Shown here one piece after another: positions 23,001-34,140 of a DNA stretch of 64,000 bases. Under the pieces are notes generated by a model. That model did no database searches, was not told where the DNA came from, and was given only the letters and a program-made list of their open reading frames with translations. This DNA comes from Sporodiniella umbellata. Its lineage: Eukaryota; Mucoromycota; Mucoromycetes; Mucorales; Rhizopodaceae. The translations under genes and the position numbers were made by a program. The DNA lies in contig JAIXMR010000071.1 of NCBI GenBank assembly GCA_025677835.1, positions 62,001 to 126,000 on the forward strand, written 5' to 3'. Position 1 is the stretch's first letter, and each line of letters starts with the position of its first letter.

Positions 23001-26000
23001 CCAAGAAACAGCAAGTTCCAACTACAGCCGTGGTACCTAAAGTTGAGTCCTCTTTTTCTGTGTCCAGGCCGCCTATTACAAATTTGATTCCTCCTTCCCC
23101 CGCAGGACTGGAAAAAGTAGAAGAAGATTTGTTGAATCTACCTAACCTTGGTTCCTACTTGATTTTCAATCCTCAAGTTGCTATGTACACATCACAGTCT
23201 AGTTCTAAAAGATGGGTTTTACAAGCTGTTAAACAAGCTATATTTGAAGTGATTAGCCCCGTTGTTGAACGATCAGTAGCAATAGCATCCGTCTCAACTC
23301 GCGAGCTTATCCTTAAAGATTTTGCTACAGAATCAGATGAAAATAAGATGAGAAAGGCAGCCCATATGATGGCACGAAGCTTAGCAGGGAGTTTGGCAAT
23401 GGTAACTTGTAAAGAGCCTCTCCGAGGAAGTATGACAAATCATATGATCAGTATATTTGTCAACAATGGATTAAATGAGACAGCAGCTGAGCATGCTGCA
23501 TCAATTACAGCTACAGATAACCTGGAATTGATATGTGCAGTGATTGAAAAAACAGCAATGGAAAAAGTGATTGCAGAAGTGGATGAGATTTTGATGAGTG
23601 CATATGCTAACCGCAAAAAGCATAGAGAGCAACAACGAGGTAGCCCCTACTTTGATATGGATGTATTTTCTTTGTCAAGATACCCCGCTTCACTCCCTGA
23701 ACCTTTACGCCCCAAACCTAATGGTCTTCACGCCAACCAACTTCGAGTATATGAAGACTTTTTGTATGTGTCTAGGATGTCCCCTCAGTCAGGTCAACCT
23801 ATTGACCCATCCTCTTTTGAGCTACAACACTCTATGCGTAGCGCAGTATCTTCAAATACGGCACACCCTGAACTACACTCCAGCTATCATGGTAATAGTG
23901 CTTCCTTGATAGAACAGCAGCAGGCAAGTGCTCATCAAATACTAGAAAGATTTGCACAGTGCATCAGCGAGCTAGAGAAGCTGATAAATACAACACATGT
24001 ACCTACTTTTAGTGTTCTACCCTTACAACATGATATTGTTACCCTTGTAAACCAAATCCCCTTACTAGCTATGTCAAGTTTTGACAAAGCTGAAGCAGCA
24101 CGAACATTTGCGCAAAAAGTTGTCCAATTGCTTTATAAAAGTGAGGTTCAATTAGGCCGCGAAGTGTACGTGATCCTTTTGGAAAGGTTATGTGAGGTCT
24201 CACCCAACGTTGGCGCACTTGTAACCTCCTGGTTAACCCATGCTGATGATGAACGCAAATACAATGTACCTGTAACTGTTGCTTTGATTAAAGCCCATCT
24301 GATCAATCTTCCTGAGCAAGATCAAGAGTTAGCCAGTTTGATTGATAGTGGCCGTGTTAGTGCCATTGATTTCACTGCTCGTTTGATTCGGGCTTGTTTG
24401 TTGGAAGAGAGCAGTATAGCAGCACGCCAAGAATTTGCAGCTTCTTTTGAAGCCTTAAGCCGATTGAGGGGCAACGTACCTGATAGTGTCATGGCTTTGA
24501 TAGATGAAATGCATAGACGCTCTAAGCTTAGTAACACACCCTCTGCTAACTTACAGTTTTATTCAAGGGCTTCACAAGATGTACCGGACGAAGAGATGGC
24601 TATTCGTGATCAGATGCACGTTTTATTCAGCGAATGGATTAGACTTTATCAACATCCTACAAGTACAGATAAGATGCTGAAAGCCTTTGTAACTCAACTT
24701 TCTCAACAAAATATCTTCAAAATGGAAGATATGACTTCGCTCTTTTACCGCACTTGCATCGAAGCATCTGTGGAACATGTTATCAAACATAGACAGATGC
24801 CTAGTCAACCAGTGGGTCTCGTATATCTTCCAATCGATGCCCTATCCAAACTTATAGTTAGCCTTATGGAGCTCCCACAGCCTCCTGCTGAAAAGTCGAA
24901 CACTGAGTCTGCTGACAATATTCGAGTGGCTTTACTTACTAAATTCTTGACACATATAATCTCTGTAATGTCAAAACTACATGACCAGCATCAACAGCAG
25001 TTCGATCAACGGCCATTCTTGAGGCTTTTTACAAGTTTATTATGCGAACTTCATTCATCTGAACAAGTGTTACAAGCGGTTCATATGCCTATCTTTAACA
25101 CACTGAGCCAGGCTTTTGATGCTCTTCAACCTACACAGTTCCAAGGATTCACCTTTGCCTGGGTGCAATTAATCTCACATCGATTGTTCATGCCTAAGCT
25201 GCTCTTGGCTGAAAACCAGAAGGTAAACAAGGCGCCTTATCTGCTTTCTACTAACACACTTTAAAAGGGTTGGCCCATTTTCCATAGATTGTTAATGTTT
25301 TTATTTAAATTCATTGGCCCCTTTTTACAGAAAGTTCAGCTTAAAGAGACGACCCGGACGCTTTATCGAGGTACTCTACGCGTCTTACTTGTATTGTTGC
25401 ACGATTTCCCCGAGTTCTTGTGTGCTTATCATTACAGTTTCTGTGATGTAATTCCGTCTTCATGCATTCAATTACGCAACTTGGTTTTGAGTGCCTTTCC
25501 TCGTCATATGCGACTTCCTGACCCATTCACTCCCAATCTCAAAGTAGATTTGCTACCTGACATTCACCAAGCTCCTGATGTACTCTCGGACTATACCACA
25601 ATTCTCAAGACCTACAACCTTAAACAAGAAATTGATGAATTCATGAAATCTCAAGGCTCCGACAAAAATTCCTTTTTGACCTCCTTACCCTCTAAACTGC
25701 TTTCAGTGCAAGACACTAAATACAACACTTCGGTAATCCATGCCGTTGTTTTCTACACTGGCGCAGCTGGTATTGCAGAGGGTATACCTGTCAACCAAGG
25801 CCCACCTCTTCAACTCTTCCAACACTTACTTAGTGAGCTCGATACCGAAGGGCGTTATCTATTTTTAAGTGCAATTGCCAATCAGCTTCGATACCCTAAC
25901 AGCCACACACATTATTTTAGTTGTGTCATTCTTTTTATGTTTGCAGAGAGTAGTAAGGAAATTATCAAGGAGCAGATTACCCGTGTCTTGTTAGAACGTT

Positions 26001-26158
26001 TGATTGTGAATCGACCTCACCCTTGGGGTCTTCTAATCACATTTATCGAGTTAATCAAGAACCCAAGATACAGTTTCTGGACCCATTCATTTACTCAATG
26101 TGCTAAAGACATTGAACGACTATTCGAGAGCGTCTCACGATCTATCAGTCAAACTTAG
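20041..26158 (+). CDS. NOT1: CCR4-NOT complex scaffold NOT1 (CNOT1)
   Basis: Eight exons, 20041-20048, 20109-20349, 20416-20526, 20575-20916, 20967-21164, 21217-21482, 21547-25222 and 25268-26158, close in phase and give 1910 residues. NOT1 holds together the cytoplasmic deadenylase and E3 ligase modules that shorten mRNA tails. In order one sees [17 protein letters not shown] of the N-terminal HEAT region, a TTP-binding-like helical domain around [15 protein letters not shown], the CAF1-binding MIF4G domain ([17 protein letters not shown]), the CAF40-binding DUF3819 region ([26 protein letters not shown]) and the C-terminal NOT superfamily domain ([20 protein letters not shown], ending [19 protein letters not shown]). 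The eight-base first exon (MTE) is tentative. Relative to human CNOT1 about 200 N-terminal residues seem to be missing. Confidence 0.94.
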
Positions 26159-28808
26159 ATTATTTTTTAAAAAAAATTTGTGCTTTTTTTAACTCACTCT
26201 ATCCTTCTAACTTTTCTTTTTCTTTTTTTCATGTATTTAAAATTGTGTGTATATAAATATATATAATGATTATAAAGAATCTGCCATCTTTTGAAAAACA
26301 AAAAATAAAAACACTAGATACTCCTTTTCTGTATCTTGAGGCACTGTTATAGTTAAGCACAACGTATTTGATATATTTAAAATTATAAGAAATAATGTTC
26401 CTTATTATACTGTAGGCCGTGCTCAGAACATCTTAGTCTTCGATCAAGATAAGTCAGCTGGAAAAAACGACAAGAGAAAACCAAACATTGTGTATATTCG
26501 ATATTCTTTTAAAAACGAGCGTTATTTTCTTGAGCTGAAAAAGAAAAATACGTTTTTGTATATAGCTGGAGGTCAGGGTATTGTTTTTAAAGACTTTACA
26601 AACTTGCCTAATACTCAATTCTCAATTTATAATATAATCGCGTCATATGATAGCCTTTTTGAAACTGACCCGTTAAGGAGAGATAAGAAAATGACAGCTT
26701 AGGCGAGCAAAAAAAAAAGAAGTATAAAATGAGGCGATTTTTCCAATTTCCTATATACCTTTTTACACGCTCCAAAAAGGAACACTTTTATTATACTATT
26801 TTATACTTGTATTTGTATATAAAAGCAGACATAAATCCTATTCTGTTTACTTCAAGCTGTCAGATCTCCAGGGTACCAAAATCTACGCCATCGTGAGTTT
26901 TTTTCAGTAGCTCTAAAGAAGATATCGAAAGAGCTGTTGCTCAACGTACATAATATAACCGACACTAAAGAATATATTCACCGTACAAGCTTAGCAAATG
27001 GCTTGGGTCAGACCGCATCATAGCCCCCTTTAATATATACAAAAAAAAAAGCTAAGACAAACAGCAGTTGAAGACAATTTTATTCTATGTAAGACAGGCA
27101 ACTCCAACAAAGAAAAAAAGCTTTTCATTTTAAAAAACACGGGATATAGCACAGGCTAAAATAAAGAGATAGAACTAAAACAATATATAAGAATTTGTCA
27201 ATGAAATTGATAGAAAATATTGAATTGTAAAGGTCTCTGGTACAACTCTTTATAAAAAAGGAGTAAACGTTTATTGAATCATCATTCTTGCCAATGTAAA
27301 AGTACTTCTGGTATTACATAATTATTGGTCTCACTTTTAATTTGAAGCGTTCTACATATTATGTTTTCTCTGCTAAGAGTGCCCTTATACTAAGAAAAAA
27401 TTGGAAAGTAAAGATCGGCTAGGAAGTTTGATCAGTTCTCAATTTCTGTTTGAAACTATGCGAAAAAACGGAATGTTTTTGAAAATAAAACAGCAAATAT
27501 AGAGAATATTTAAAGAAAAACAAGTGGATAGCATAAAGAAGAGGTAAAATCGTTGCTGTGTTTTGATCATGTGACTGGAAAACTTTACAGTTTACCGATT
27601 TTAATAGTGTGTTTGAGAATAATATATTTTAAAATCATAATGTTTAAACATCTACTTCAGTTTTTGGGCTTTTCAGATCAAAATTTTGTCCAAAATCAGT
27701 TCTATTATGAGCTGCCTTACGATGTATGTACAATTTATTGTCCTTTATTTTTATCGCTAACGAGAAACGTTCAATCTTTAAGAGATTTCCTTTTTTATTT
27801 GGTCTGTTCATTATCTTTAATTCTTATATTATACCTGGGCCAGCCATGCTAGTTTAAAAAACTGCATCACTTCTTTTTTCTTTCCAATATTTGAAATTAG
27901 TACTCCTTTCAAAATTAAGAAAAAATCTAAAATAAACAGATTTGAATAAAACAAAATTTTTCTCAGAATACCTATAGTCTTCAATATAAAATTATTAATA
28001 GAAAAAAAGAATTTATGCTTAACTTAAAACGTTTATCAACATAGAGCATGACGATGTTTGTTTAAAACTCCGAGAGTCATGATTTTCAATGAGAAGTATA
28101 CTTTCAATCTATGGCATTATTCACTTATAGTACTCAAATTCGATCTAGATAAGCTGTTGAGTGAAACCCCAGGTTTCAGTGAATCTTAAAAAATGCGAGT
28201 TGGGGGTTTTTTTACTACATATTTTCGATTACCGATTAATAAGTAGCAAATGCAAAGAAATGCTTCATTTTTGGTGCATTGCTTCATTTATGTATCAACC
28301 CATTTCAAACTATATGATGTATCTCCTTTTATAGAAAAATTTAGTGTATAAGGTACAACCAACAGATTACCATATCGAAAAAGGAGGAAAACCGCACAAA
28401 AAGGTTTGTTATTGAAACGGGGCCTTAATACATCGCTCTTTCTCTAAGACCTACAGTATTTATACCTAGAAGGCACTTAGAGTTTGAATTGCCTCATAAA
28501 AGGCATATGTTTTATAAAAAAAAACTCGCGCTAGAAATAATGTAGTTTTGGCTTAAGGCATGATTAACATCCGATTTTAGAAGTTATTAGATTTTTCTGC
28601 AGTTGTGATTTTTTCATACATGTTCCTGACCCTCAAGCCAAAAATAATGCTGCAAATAGTAGTACAGGTGATATCTGACTAACGATAGCCATACAATTTA
28701 AAAATGGCATGCACAATTGTTTCTTTAAGCTAGCTATTTTATCAGTCTCATATTTTTTATAAGCATACAGTTTTCCTTTGCTTTTATTTTACTTTTATTG
28801 TGAAAAAA
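26159..28808. other. Gene-poor stretch between NOT1 and the acetyltransferase cluster
   Basis: The first bases after the NOT1 stop hold an ATTTTTTAAAAAAAAT dyad that may serve in 3' end formation, followed by AATAAA-like words near 26300. One orphan coding-like frame is annotated separately at 26341-26702. The rest is AT-rich with no recognisable gene. Confidence 0.5.
26341..26702 (+). pseudogene. Orphan open frame of about 120 codons, no start codon
   Basis: The frame is open between stops for about 120 codons and has mixed, protein-like composition (RAQNILVFDQDKSAGKNDK, then NIVYIRYSF and IAGGQGIVFKDF), unlike the Phe/Ile/Leu-rich chance frames nearby. It contains no ATG near its beginning. 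It may be an exon of an unrecognised gene, possibly entering at an AG near 26414, or a gene remnant. No family was recognised. Confidence 0.3.
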
Positions 28809-29315
28809 ATGATTTTGAAAATTCGACCTGCTGCTATGAAGGATCTGGATGCTATAATAGAGTGCGAAAAAGAATGTTTTCATAAAGAAGAGGTAACGCC
28901 AATAGAAGAGCTTACTGCAATTTGTAAGTACGCTTCTCGGTTCAGGCCCGAATTGTTTTTAGTTGCAACAATTGCTAGCGAAATCGTTGGCTTTATTTGC
29001 TGTAGTCTTTCGCACGAGACAAAAATTAGTGAAAAGTCGGTGCGAAACTATGAAAAAGATGGAAGAACAATCGTTTGCCAAACTATATGTGTAAACCCTC
29101 GAGTCCAGAAATCTGGAATTGCTAAAAACCTAGTGAATTACTGGATAAATCGTGTAGAGTCCGCTAGGAAGTATGAGCGTATTATTCTGTATGGAAGAGA
29201 TTACTTGCGCAAATTTTATCAAGATCTGGGCTTTATTTGCCTGGGCCCTAGCGATATTATACTTGGACCTTCTCTGTGGATGGACTATTCGAAGGAGTTA
29301 AAGTTATGCCTTTAA
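28809..29315 (+). CDS. GNAT acetyltransferase, AANAT-like, tandem copy 1
   Basis: An intronless gene of 168 residues. The ATG at 28809 is chosen because the two paralogues begin at the same point before the first beta strand (IRPAAMKDLDAI). The acetyl-CoA loop is RVQKSGIAKNL, matching the GNAT motif A pattern Q/R-x2-G-x-G/A. The C-terminus, KFYQDLGFICLGPSDIILGP, matches the FYQ...F...GP layout of serotonin (arylalkylamine) N-acetyltransferase and contains the likely catalytic tyrosine. The paired histidines of animal AANAT in strand 4 are not present (VCQTICV here). Such enzymes acetylate amines or polyamines; the substrate here is unknown. It is the first of three same-strand paralogues. Confidence 0.85.
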   Translation: MILKIRPAAMKDLDAIIECEKECFHKEEVTPIEELTAICKYASRFRPELFLVATIASEIVGFICCSLSHETKISEKSVRNYEKDGRTIVCQTICVNPRVQKSGIAKNLVNYWINRVESARKYERIILYGRDYLRKFYQDLGFICLGPSDIILGPSLWMDYSKELKLCL

Positions 29316-30381
29316 TGCTTATTCCTATTCTCTATCTATATAACTATCGACAATACGTACTGGATTGCTTCTATAAAAAATAAACTCTACAATTTTTTTC
29401 TTGTATTACCTTCAAACCTTATATAGTTACTTTCTTTTTGAAGACCGTAAAACCGGCTGCTCCTTACAACAACAGCTCTTCACTACGAATTGTATTGCCA
29501 AGTGGTATACAAAATACTTTAGTGAAAACTCTTATATTTTATTTACTACATAAACTCTTTGTCCCTGTATGTACTATTTGAATATATATTTTATCCAATT
29601 GTGAAATACAATTACTTTGTACTTGATCAAAAAGATAGATCAAAAGACAAGTGGTCAACGGAATTAATTGCAATAGCTTACATTTATAGAAAACGAAATC
29701 TAACAAAAAAAGACTATCAAATTATTAACTTGGATACTGCCGTAAAGCTAAAGCTTGCATATCTAATCACCTTATGTATAATAGATACGTATATAATGTA
29801 TTTAACTGTGTACCTCTTTAACCCCAAGGCGGCCACCTTTTCTCATTTTCTATACTGTGTAGTTACCCTAATAAATATTATAGCGATACAAGTATAAAGC
29901 CGAAATGTCTACTTTTAATGAAGGCTCTATTAGGACCTTTCTAACTACATATATCAAAGAAGGGAGGTGTAATGCAGGTTTATTTTCAAAAAGCAGTAGA
30001 TCGAACTAAAAGTTTATAGATCAGTTCAGGTAGATCAAACATTTGTAACTCCTTAACTGGGTTAATGTCTCTTTTAGAGCAACCAATATTCGAATACTAC
30101 CACAAGCCTACGTTTGATTGGATACCTTCGTCATATGGTTTTTTTTTTTTTTTTGCTCTCTTGGCCTCATGAACAAATGTAACATTGAGTATATTGAGCT
30201 AAATACAAGAAAAAATTTAAAAGAAAATCTTGTATATACTGTGCAAAAAACACACTTTACCTGCCTTTCACTGTTTTCACCTTTTTAATCATCCAATAGA
30301 TAACACTAAACCAACACATTTTCGTTTTTTAAATTGTACATCAGATTTTGCTTCTGTAGAAATAGTTACTAAAAAAAAGTA

Positions 30382-30684
30382 CTAGCTCATAATCATTTTC
30401 GCGAAAACCTTCGATTTGTAAACTGACCCCAAAACAGCTTCGTGTGCTTCTATACATATTTTCTCATCCTTTAATGCAATGATCAAATTTTTGGTAAAAT
30501 GTCTTCCGATACAAAAGCTCGATGTTTCTTTTTTGGAAACTTGAAACTGAAGTATGATTTGCTCAGAATCAACTTGACTATTTGTTATTAGTGATCGGCT
30601 GACTATTAATGCCCATCCAAAATTATACGGTGGCTGATTCATTGTACTATAAAATTCAGAAAAACATCTGAACTGCAAACGCAT
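30382..30684 (-). CDS. Orphan 100-residue ORF, possible FHA-like remnant
   Basis: An ATG-initiated frame of 100 residues. Its second half contains SFCIGRHFTKNLII followed by EKICIEAHEAVL, which loosely follows the FHA pattern of a GR turn, N-hydrophobic strand and a later HA. The expected serine before the His is replaced by Glu-Ala. FHA domains bind phosphothreonine. The protein would be little more than one domain, and no neighbouring exon was found, so it may be a fragment or a chance resemblance. Confidence 0.3.
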   Translation of the reverse strand: MRLQFRCFSEFYSTMNQPPYNFGWALIVSRSLITNSQVDSEQIILQFQVSKKETSSFCIGRHFTKNLIIALKDEKICIEAHEAVLGSVYKSKVFAKMIMS

Positions 30685-31353
30685 AGCTTCAATTGTGGTA
30701 GTGTTATATGCACAAAGTATGTTTTAAAAACGATCAAGCCTTATACTCTTAGCTTCTGACTGATGATCAGGAGGTTCTAAATAAAATTGAGTTCAACTAT
30801 ATAGCTCAAAACGCTGCGCTTGAAGTAGGTAGATTAAAAAATACTAACTAAAAAGCCCCCAACATAGTAGCAACAGTAACAATGTCATTGTACTTCTGTG
30901 TCACGTTATCACTATAGGCTTGGACGATTCCGAAAACGCGGAAAAAAAAGCCTTATCAGGATCCTGTGTAAGAGAGCCAGTTTGTGAAGAAAAGCTGTTA
31001 CTAATTACAAGTCCAATAGCTCAACACCAAAACTCATTGAAACTGCTTAGTGAGAGCAAGGCGTCTAAAAAACTATAGTTTTAAAAACCATATAGTGGGA
31101 GTTAGAACAAATAATGAATTAAGTACAAATGCTGTATATCAATACATGAAATTTTTGCAAAGCAACACAGGCGCAATATTATTGTTCTAAAATGTTTAAT
31201 GGATAAAAAAAAAAAAAAAAGGGAGTGTAGCACTGTAAATATAAGTACGATTTATTGGAACCAAGCCTCTCTATCACATCAAAACATGAGAGGCCAGCAA
31301 AACAAAGCCCCCGTATTAAAATGTAACCCTTTGACATATTCTATAACTACTTG

Positions 31354-31520
31354 AAGTTTAAAAACCCCATTGCAACAGGCTTAATAGAGAATGATCTTGA
31401 ATATAACGCACGACGCTTCTGTTGTTTTATTAGATATACGCTCGCTTGTGCGTGCGCAGACAATTTTTTTTACTTTTGATCTTTTTTTTCGAAAAAAACA
31501 GCTTTGCGCGCTCAGATACA
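31354..31520. repeat. Duplicated block upstream of acetyltransferase copy 2
   Basis: This block matches 33241-33382 with small indels. Both begin with a similar run ending in GAGAATGATCTTGAAT and share a perfect 48-base core (31415-31462 here). It lies about 300-450 bp before the copy 2 ATG, the same relative position as its partner before copy 3. Confidence 0.85.
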
Positions 31521-31810
31521 TAGTATTTGCCGCATTTGCCTTTTAATAGAGTGCTCAATATTGACCCCACCGTTACACCACTCCATAATTTCATAATTTG
31601 CACCAGCGTATGTCAACAAACCGTTACTACTATCAGTACTAAAAAAAAGGTATTTTGAGGCAGAACGCCTGTTACAGCAATTTTGAATAACAAAACGAGG
31701 TACATACTTCAAATCCGTTCAGGTGCTTGGCTGGAATCTAGTATATAAGAGTGTTTTTCTTTAGTTGTACAGGAATCTTAATTCACTTCTTTAACTTTGT
31801 TGTTTATAAC

Positions 31811-32305
31811 ATGAATTTTACCTTTCGATCAGCCACTATAAAAGATCTGGATGCCGTAATGAAGTGTGAAAAGGATTGTTTTCACTCTGAAGAGCGAATG
31901 TCAAGAAGCGAACTTACTAAAATTTCCAATTACGCTTCTCGGTTTAGACCCGAGCTGTTTTTGGTTGCAACACTTGCTAACGAGGTTGTTGGTTATGTTT
32001 GCTGTAGTCTTTCACACGAAAACAAAATAAATGAAAAGGCCCTAAATAACTACGAAAAAGAAGGAAAGACAGTCGTTTGTCAGTCTATGTGCGTGTCTCC
32101 AAGCGTTCAAAAAACGGGAGTTGCTAAAAATTTAGCCAAGTACTGGCTAGGTCGCGTCGAGTCGACGAAAAAATATCACCGTATTATATTTTATGGAAGA
32201 AAGCACCTGCACAAATTCTATCAAGACTTTGGCTTTATTTGTCTGGGCCCCAGCGATATGGTAATCGGACCTTCTCCATGGATGGACTTTTCAAAGGAGT
32301 TGTAG
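31811..32305 (+). CDS. GNAT acetyltransferase, AANAT-like, tandem copy 2
   Basis: An intronless gene of 164 residues beginning MNFTFRSATIKDLDAV. The frame extends upstream to 31751 only through non-ATG codons, so the ATG at 31811 is used. It is very similar to copy 1 along its length: the ASRFRPELFLVAT helix, the SVQKTGVAKNL acetyl-CoA loop and the KFYQDFGFICLGPSDMVIGP C-terminus all align without gaps. The aligned catalytic tyrosine is kept. The upstream region is shared with copy 3, which suggests the same segment carried promoter and gene during duplication. Confidence 0.85.
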   Translation: MNFTFRSATIKDLDAVMKCEKDCFHSEERMSRSELTKISNYASRFRPELFLVATLANEVVGYVCCSLSHENKINEKALNNYEKEGKTVVCQSMCVSPSVQKTGVAKNLAKYWLGRVESTKKYHRIIFYGRKHLHKFYQDFGFICLGPSDMVIGPSPWMDFSKEL

Positions 32306-33645
32306 CTTTATTTTCGCTACTTACGTATATATACTGCTACATTAAAAACCGATAGCTAAGCAGCCAATTTTTTTGTATCTATTCATATAAAAAGAAATGT
32401 GTAAATGAAGTTGCAGCATATTTGTTTTTTGATAACACACTTTTTTGATTGTAAACTATGCTGACGTTTTTTATGGATATTGATCCTTATGGTGGGAAAT
32501 GCATTCGTCAAACCGAATGTTTGCATTAAGTTTTTGTTTTTTAACCTACTAAAATTTATACAGAGAAGTATATCTTTTTTGCTGAAAAGTAATCGCGTGT
32601 GGCGATAAATTTTTGTTTGTAGGGAAACTTTGGTAGTTTCGGTTTTATTTAAAGTCAGATTGACTGAGAGTAAATTTTTTTTTTTTTTTTTTTTTTTAAA
32701 TAAATATACACGCGTGTGGCGATAAAAGATTATAAGAGAGTAATTTGATAACTGAGGTTAAATTCAAAAAAAAAGTAGCCAAATGTGGAAAAATTCTATT
32801 ATGGCAAAACACGTGATCCGCTTGATTTTTTGTTTAGTTGTTTAATATTATTCTTGAAGTTCTCAAAAAAGTGAGAAAGATACATGAAAAGGTAAATAGA
32901 TACCGCCGTAGATATTTTTGAAGCCAAAAGTTTTTTATTAAAGTAAATTTGCAGCGTATTAAGACACTAAGGTATAAAAATGCTGGCTTGACGAGACAAG
33001 TTGGTAAGGTGGAGCAGTATATGGTGTGTTATGAGGATAACAGTGGTACGTCAAGTAAGGACACCTCCAACTTTAAGACTTAAACTCTGCATGTGTATAT
33101 GCAATCTGTAAAAGTATATCACATTGGATGATTTTTGCCTCTTCCTTTTTTTTTTAATTGTCCGTATTCAAATATCATGTGCAAAAACAACGGTTACAGA
33201 AGCCTACCAAGCTTAAAACGTAACCGCCTTAAGATTTGAAACTTAAAAGCCCCATTGTAATAGGCTTAGTAGAGAATGATCTTGAATAAAATGCTTCTGT
33301 TGTTTTATTAGATATACGCTCGCTTGTGCGTGCGCAGACATTTTTTCTTTTTCTTTTTTTTGAAAAAAATAGCTTTGCAGATACGAAAACAAACTTGTAC
33401 CAGGCTGAAACATATTTTCCTAATCGGGCCAAATACAAAGCTAATACTCAGCTTTTAACTAAATGTTCCTTTTATAGACCAAGTGTGTCTCTGCAATATG
33501 TAATACACCAAAAAAAAAAGCGTTAAACACAAAATAAATTTAATATGTTTGTTGCTGATATTAATGAGAAACAATTACTTTTCAAACTGTAGATTGTTTT
33601 ATAAATAGCAAGCTTTTTTTTTCACTTATTTATGTATTTCATAAT
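32306..33645. other. Spacer between acetyltransferase copies 2 and 3
   Basis: No gene is visible. A 16-base word, CGCGTGTGGCGATAAA, occurs twice (about 32594 and 32712) around a T22 run at about 32677-32698. The repeat shared with the copy 2 upstream region is at 33241-33382. Confidence 0.5.
33241..33382. repeat. Duplicated block upstream of acetyltransferase copy 3
   Basis: The partner of 31354-31520. The perfect 48-base core is at 33293-33340 and is GC-richer than its surroundings (CGCTCGCTTGTGCGTGCGC inside). It ends in a T-run/A-run dyad in both copies. Confidence 0.85.
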
Positions 33646-34140
33646 ATGAACCCTACCTTTCGATCCGCTACCATAAAAGACATAGATGCTATATTGAAGT
33701 GCGAAGACGAATGTTTTCTTCCCGAAGAGTGTATGTCAAAGGCACAGTTTACAAAACTTATTGGATACACCTCTAAAAACAGGCCTGAGCTATTTCAAGT
33801 TGCAATACTCGCCGAAGAAGTTGTTGGCTTTATCTGCGCTACCCAAACTCATGAAAAAAAGATCAACAGAAAGGCTGTTTATAATCAAGAAAACAAAGGA
33901 AGAATAGCTGTGGGACAGACGTTATGTTTAATTCCAAAGGTTCAAAGGTTGGGTATTGGAAGGAAATTTGTGTCATACTTTTTGAATCGTTTAAAGTCAA
34001 CTGGAAAATACGAGCGTATTAATATGTTTGCTAAAAAGCACTTGAAAAACATGTATCAAGATCTAGGCTTTACCTATCAAGGCCCAAGTAGCCTTACACT
34101 TGGTTCAAGCCAATGGTTTGATTTTACATATGAATTTTAA
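33646..34140 (+). CDS. GNAT acetyltransferase, AANAT-like, tandem copy 3 (divergent)
   Basis: An intronless gene of 164 residues starting MNPTFRSATIKDIDAI. The start and length match copy 2 exactly, but the body has diverged: KVQRLGIGRKFV replaces the acetyl-CoA loop, now with the canonical Q-x2-G-x-G, and NMYQDLGFTYQGPSSLTLG forms the C-terminus with the tyrosine kept. The full-length frame without stops suggests it is under selection and functional, perhaps with a changed substrate. Confidence 0.83.
   Translation: MNPTFRSATIKDIDAILKCEDECFLPEECMSKAQFTKLIGYTSKNRPELFQVAILAEEVVGFICATQTHEKKINRKAVYNQENKGRIAVGQTLCLIPKVQRLGIGRKFVSYFLNRLKSTGKYERINMFAKKHLKNMYQDLGFTYQGPSSLTLGSSQWFDFTYEF

Larger units (their letters stand above)
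29316..31810. other. Spacer between acetyltransferase copies 1 and 2
   Basis: AT-rich DNA with one orphan ORF on the - strand (30382-30684) and, near its end, a block repeated again before copy 3 (31354-31520). An open frame at 29559-29897 has no ATG and a chance-like composition and is not called. Confidence 0.5.

Noticed and set aside
27553..27852. 99-codon hydrophobic open frame
   Set aside because: No ATG at the start and a composition of Phe/Leu/Ile/Tyr expected from AT-rich sequence.
29559..29897. 112-codon open frame between acetyltransferase copies 1 and 2
   Set aside because: It has no ATG start and is dominated by Ile/Tyr/Leu typical of chance frames in AT-rich DNA.
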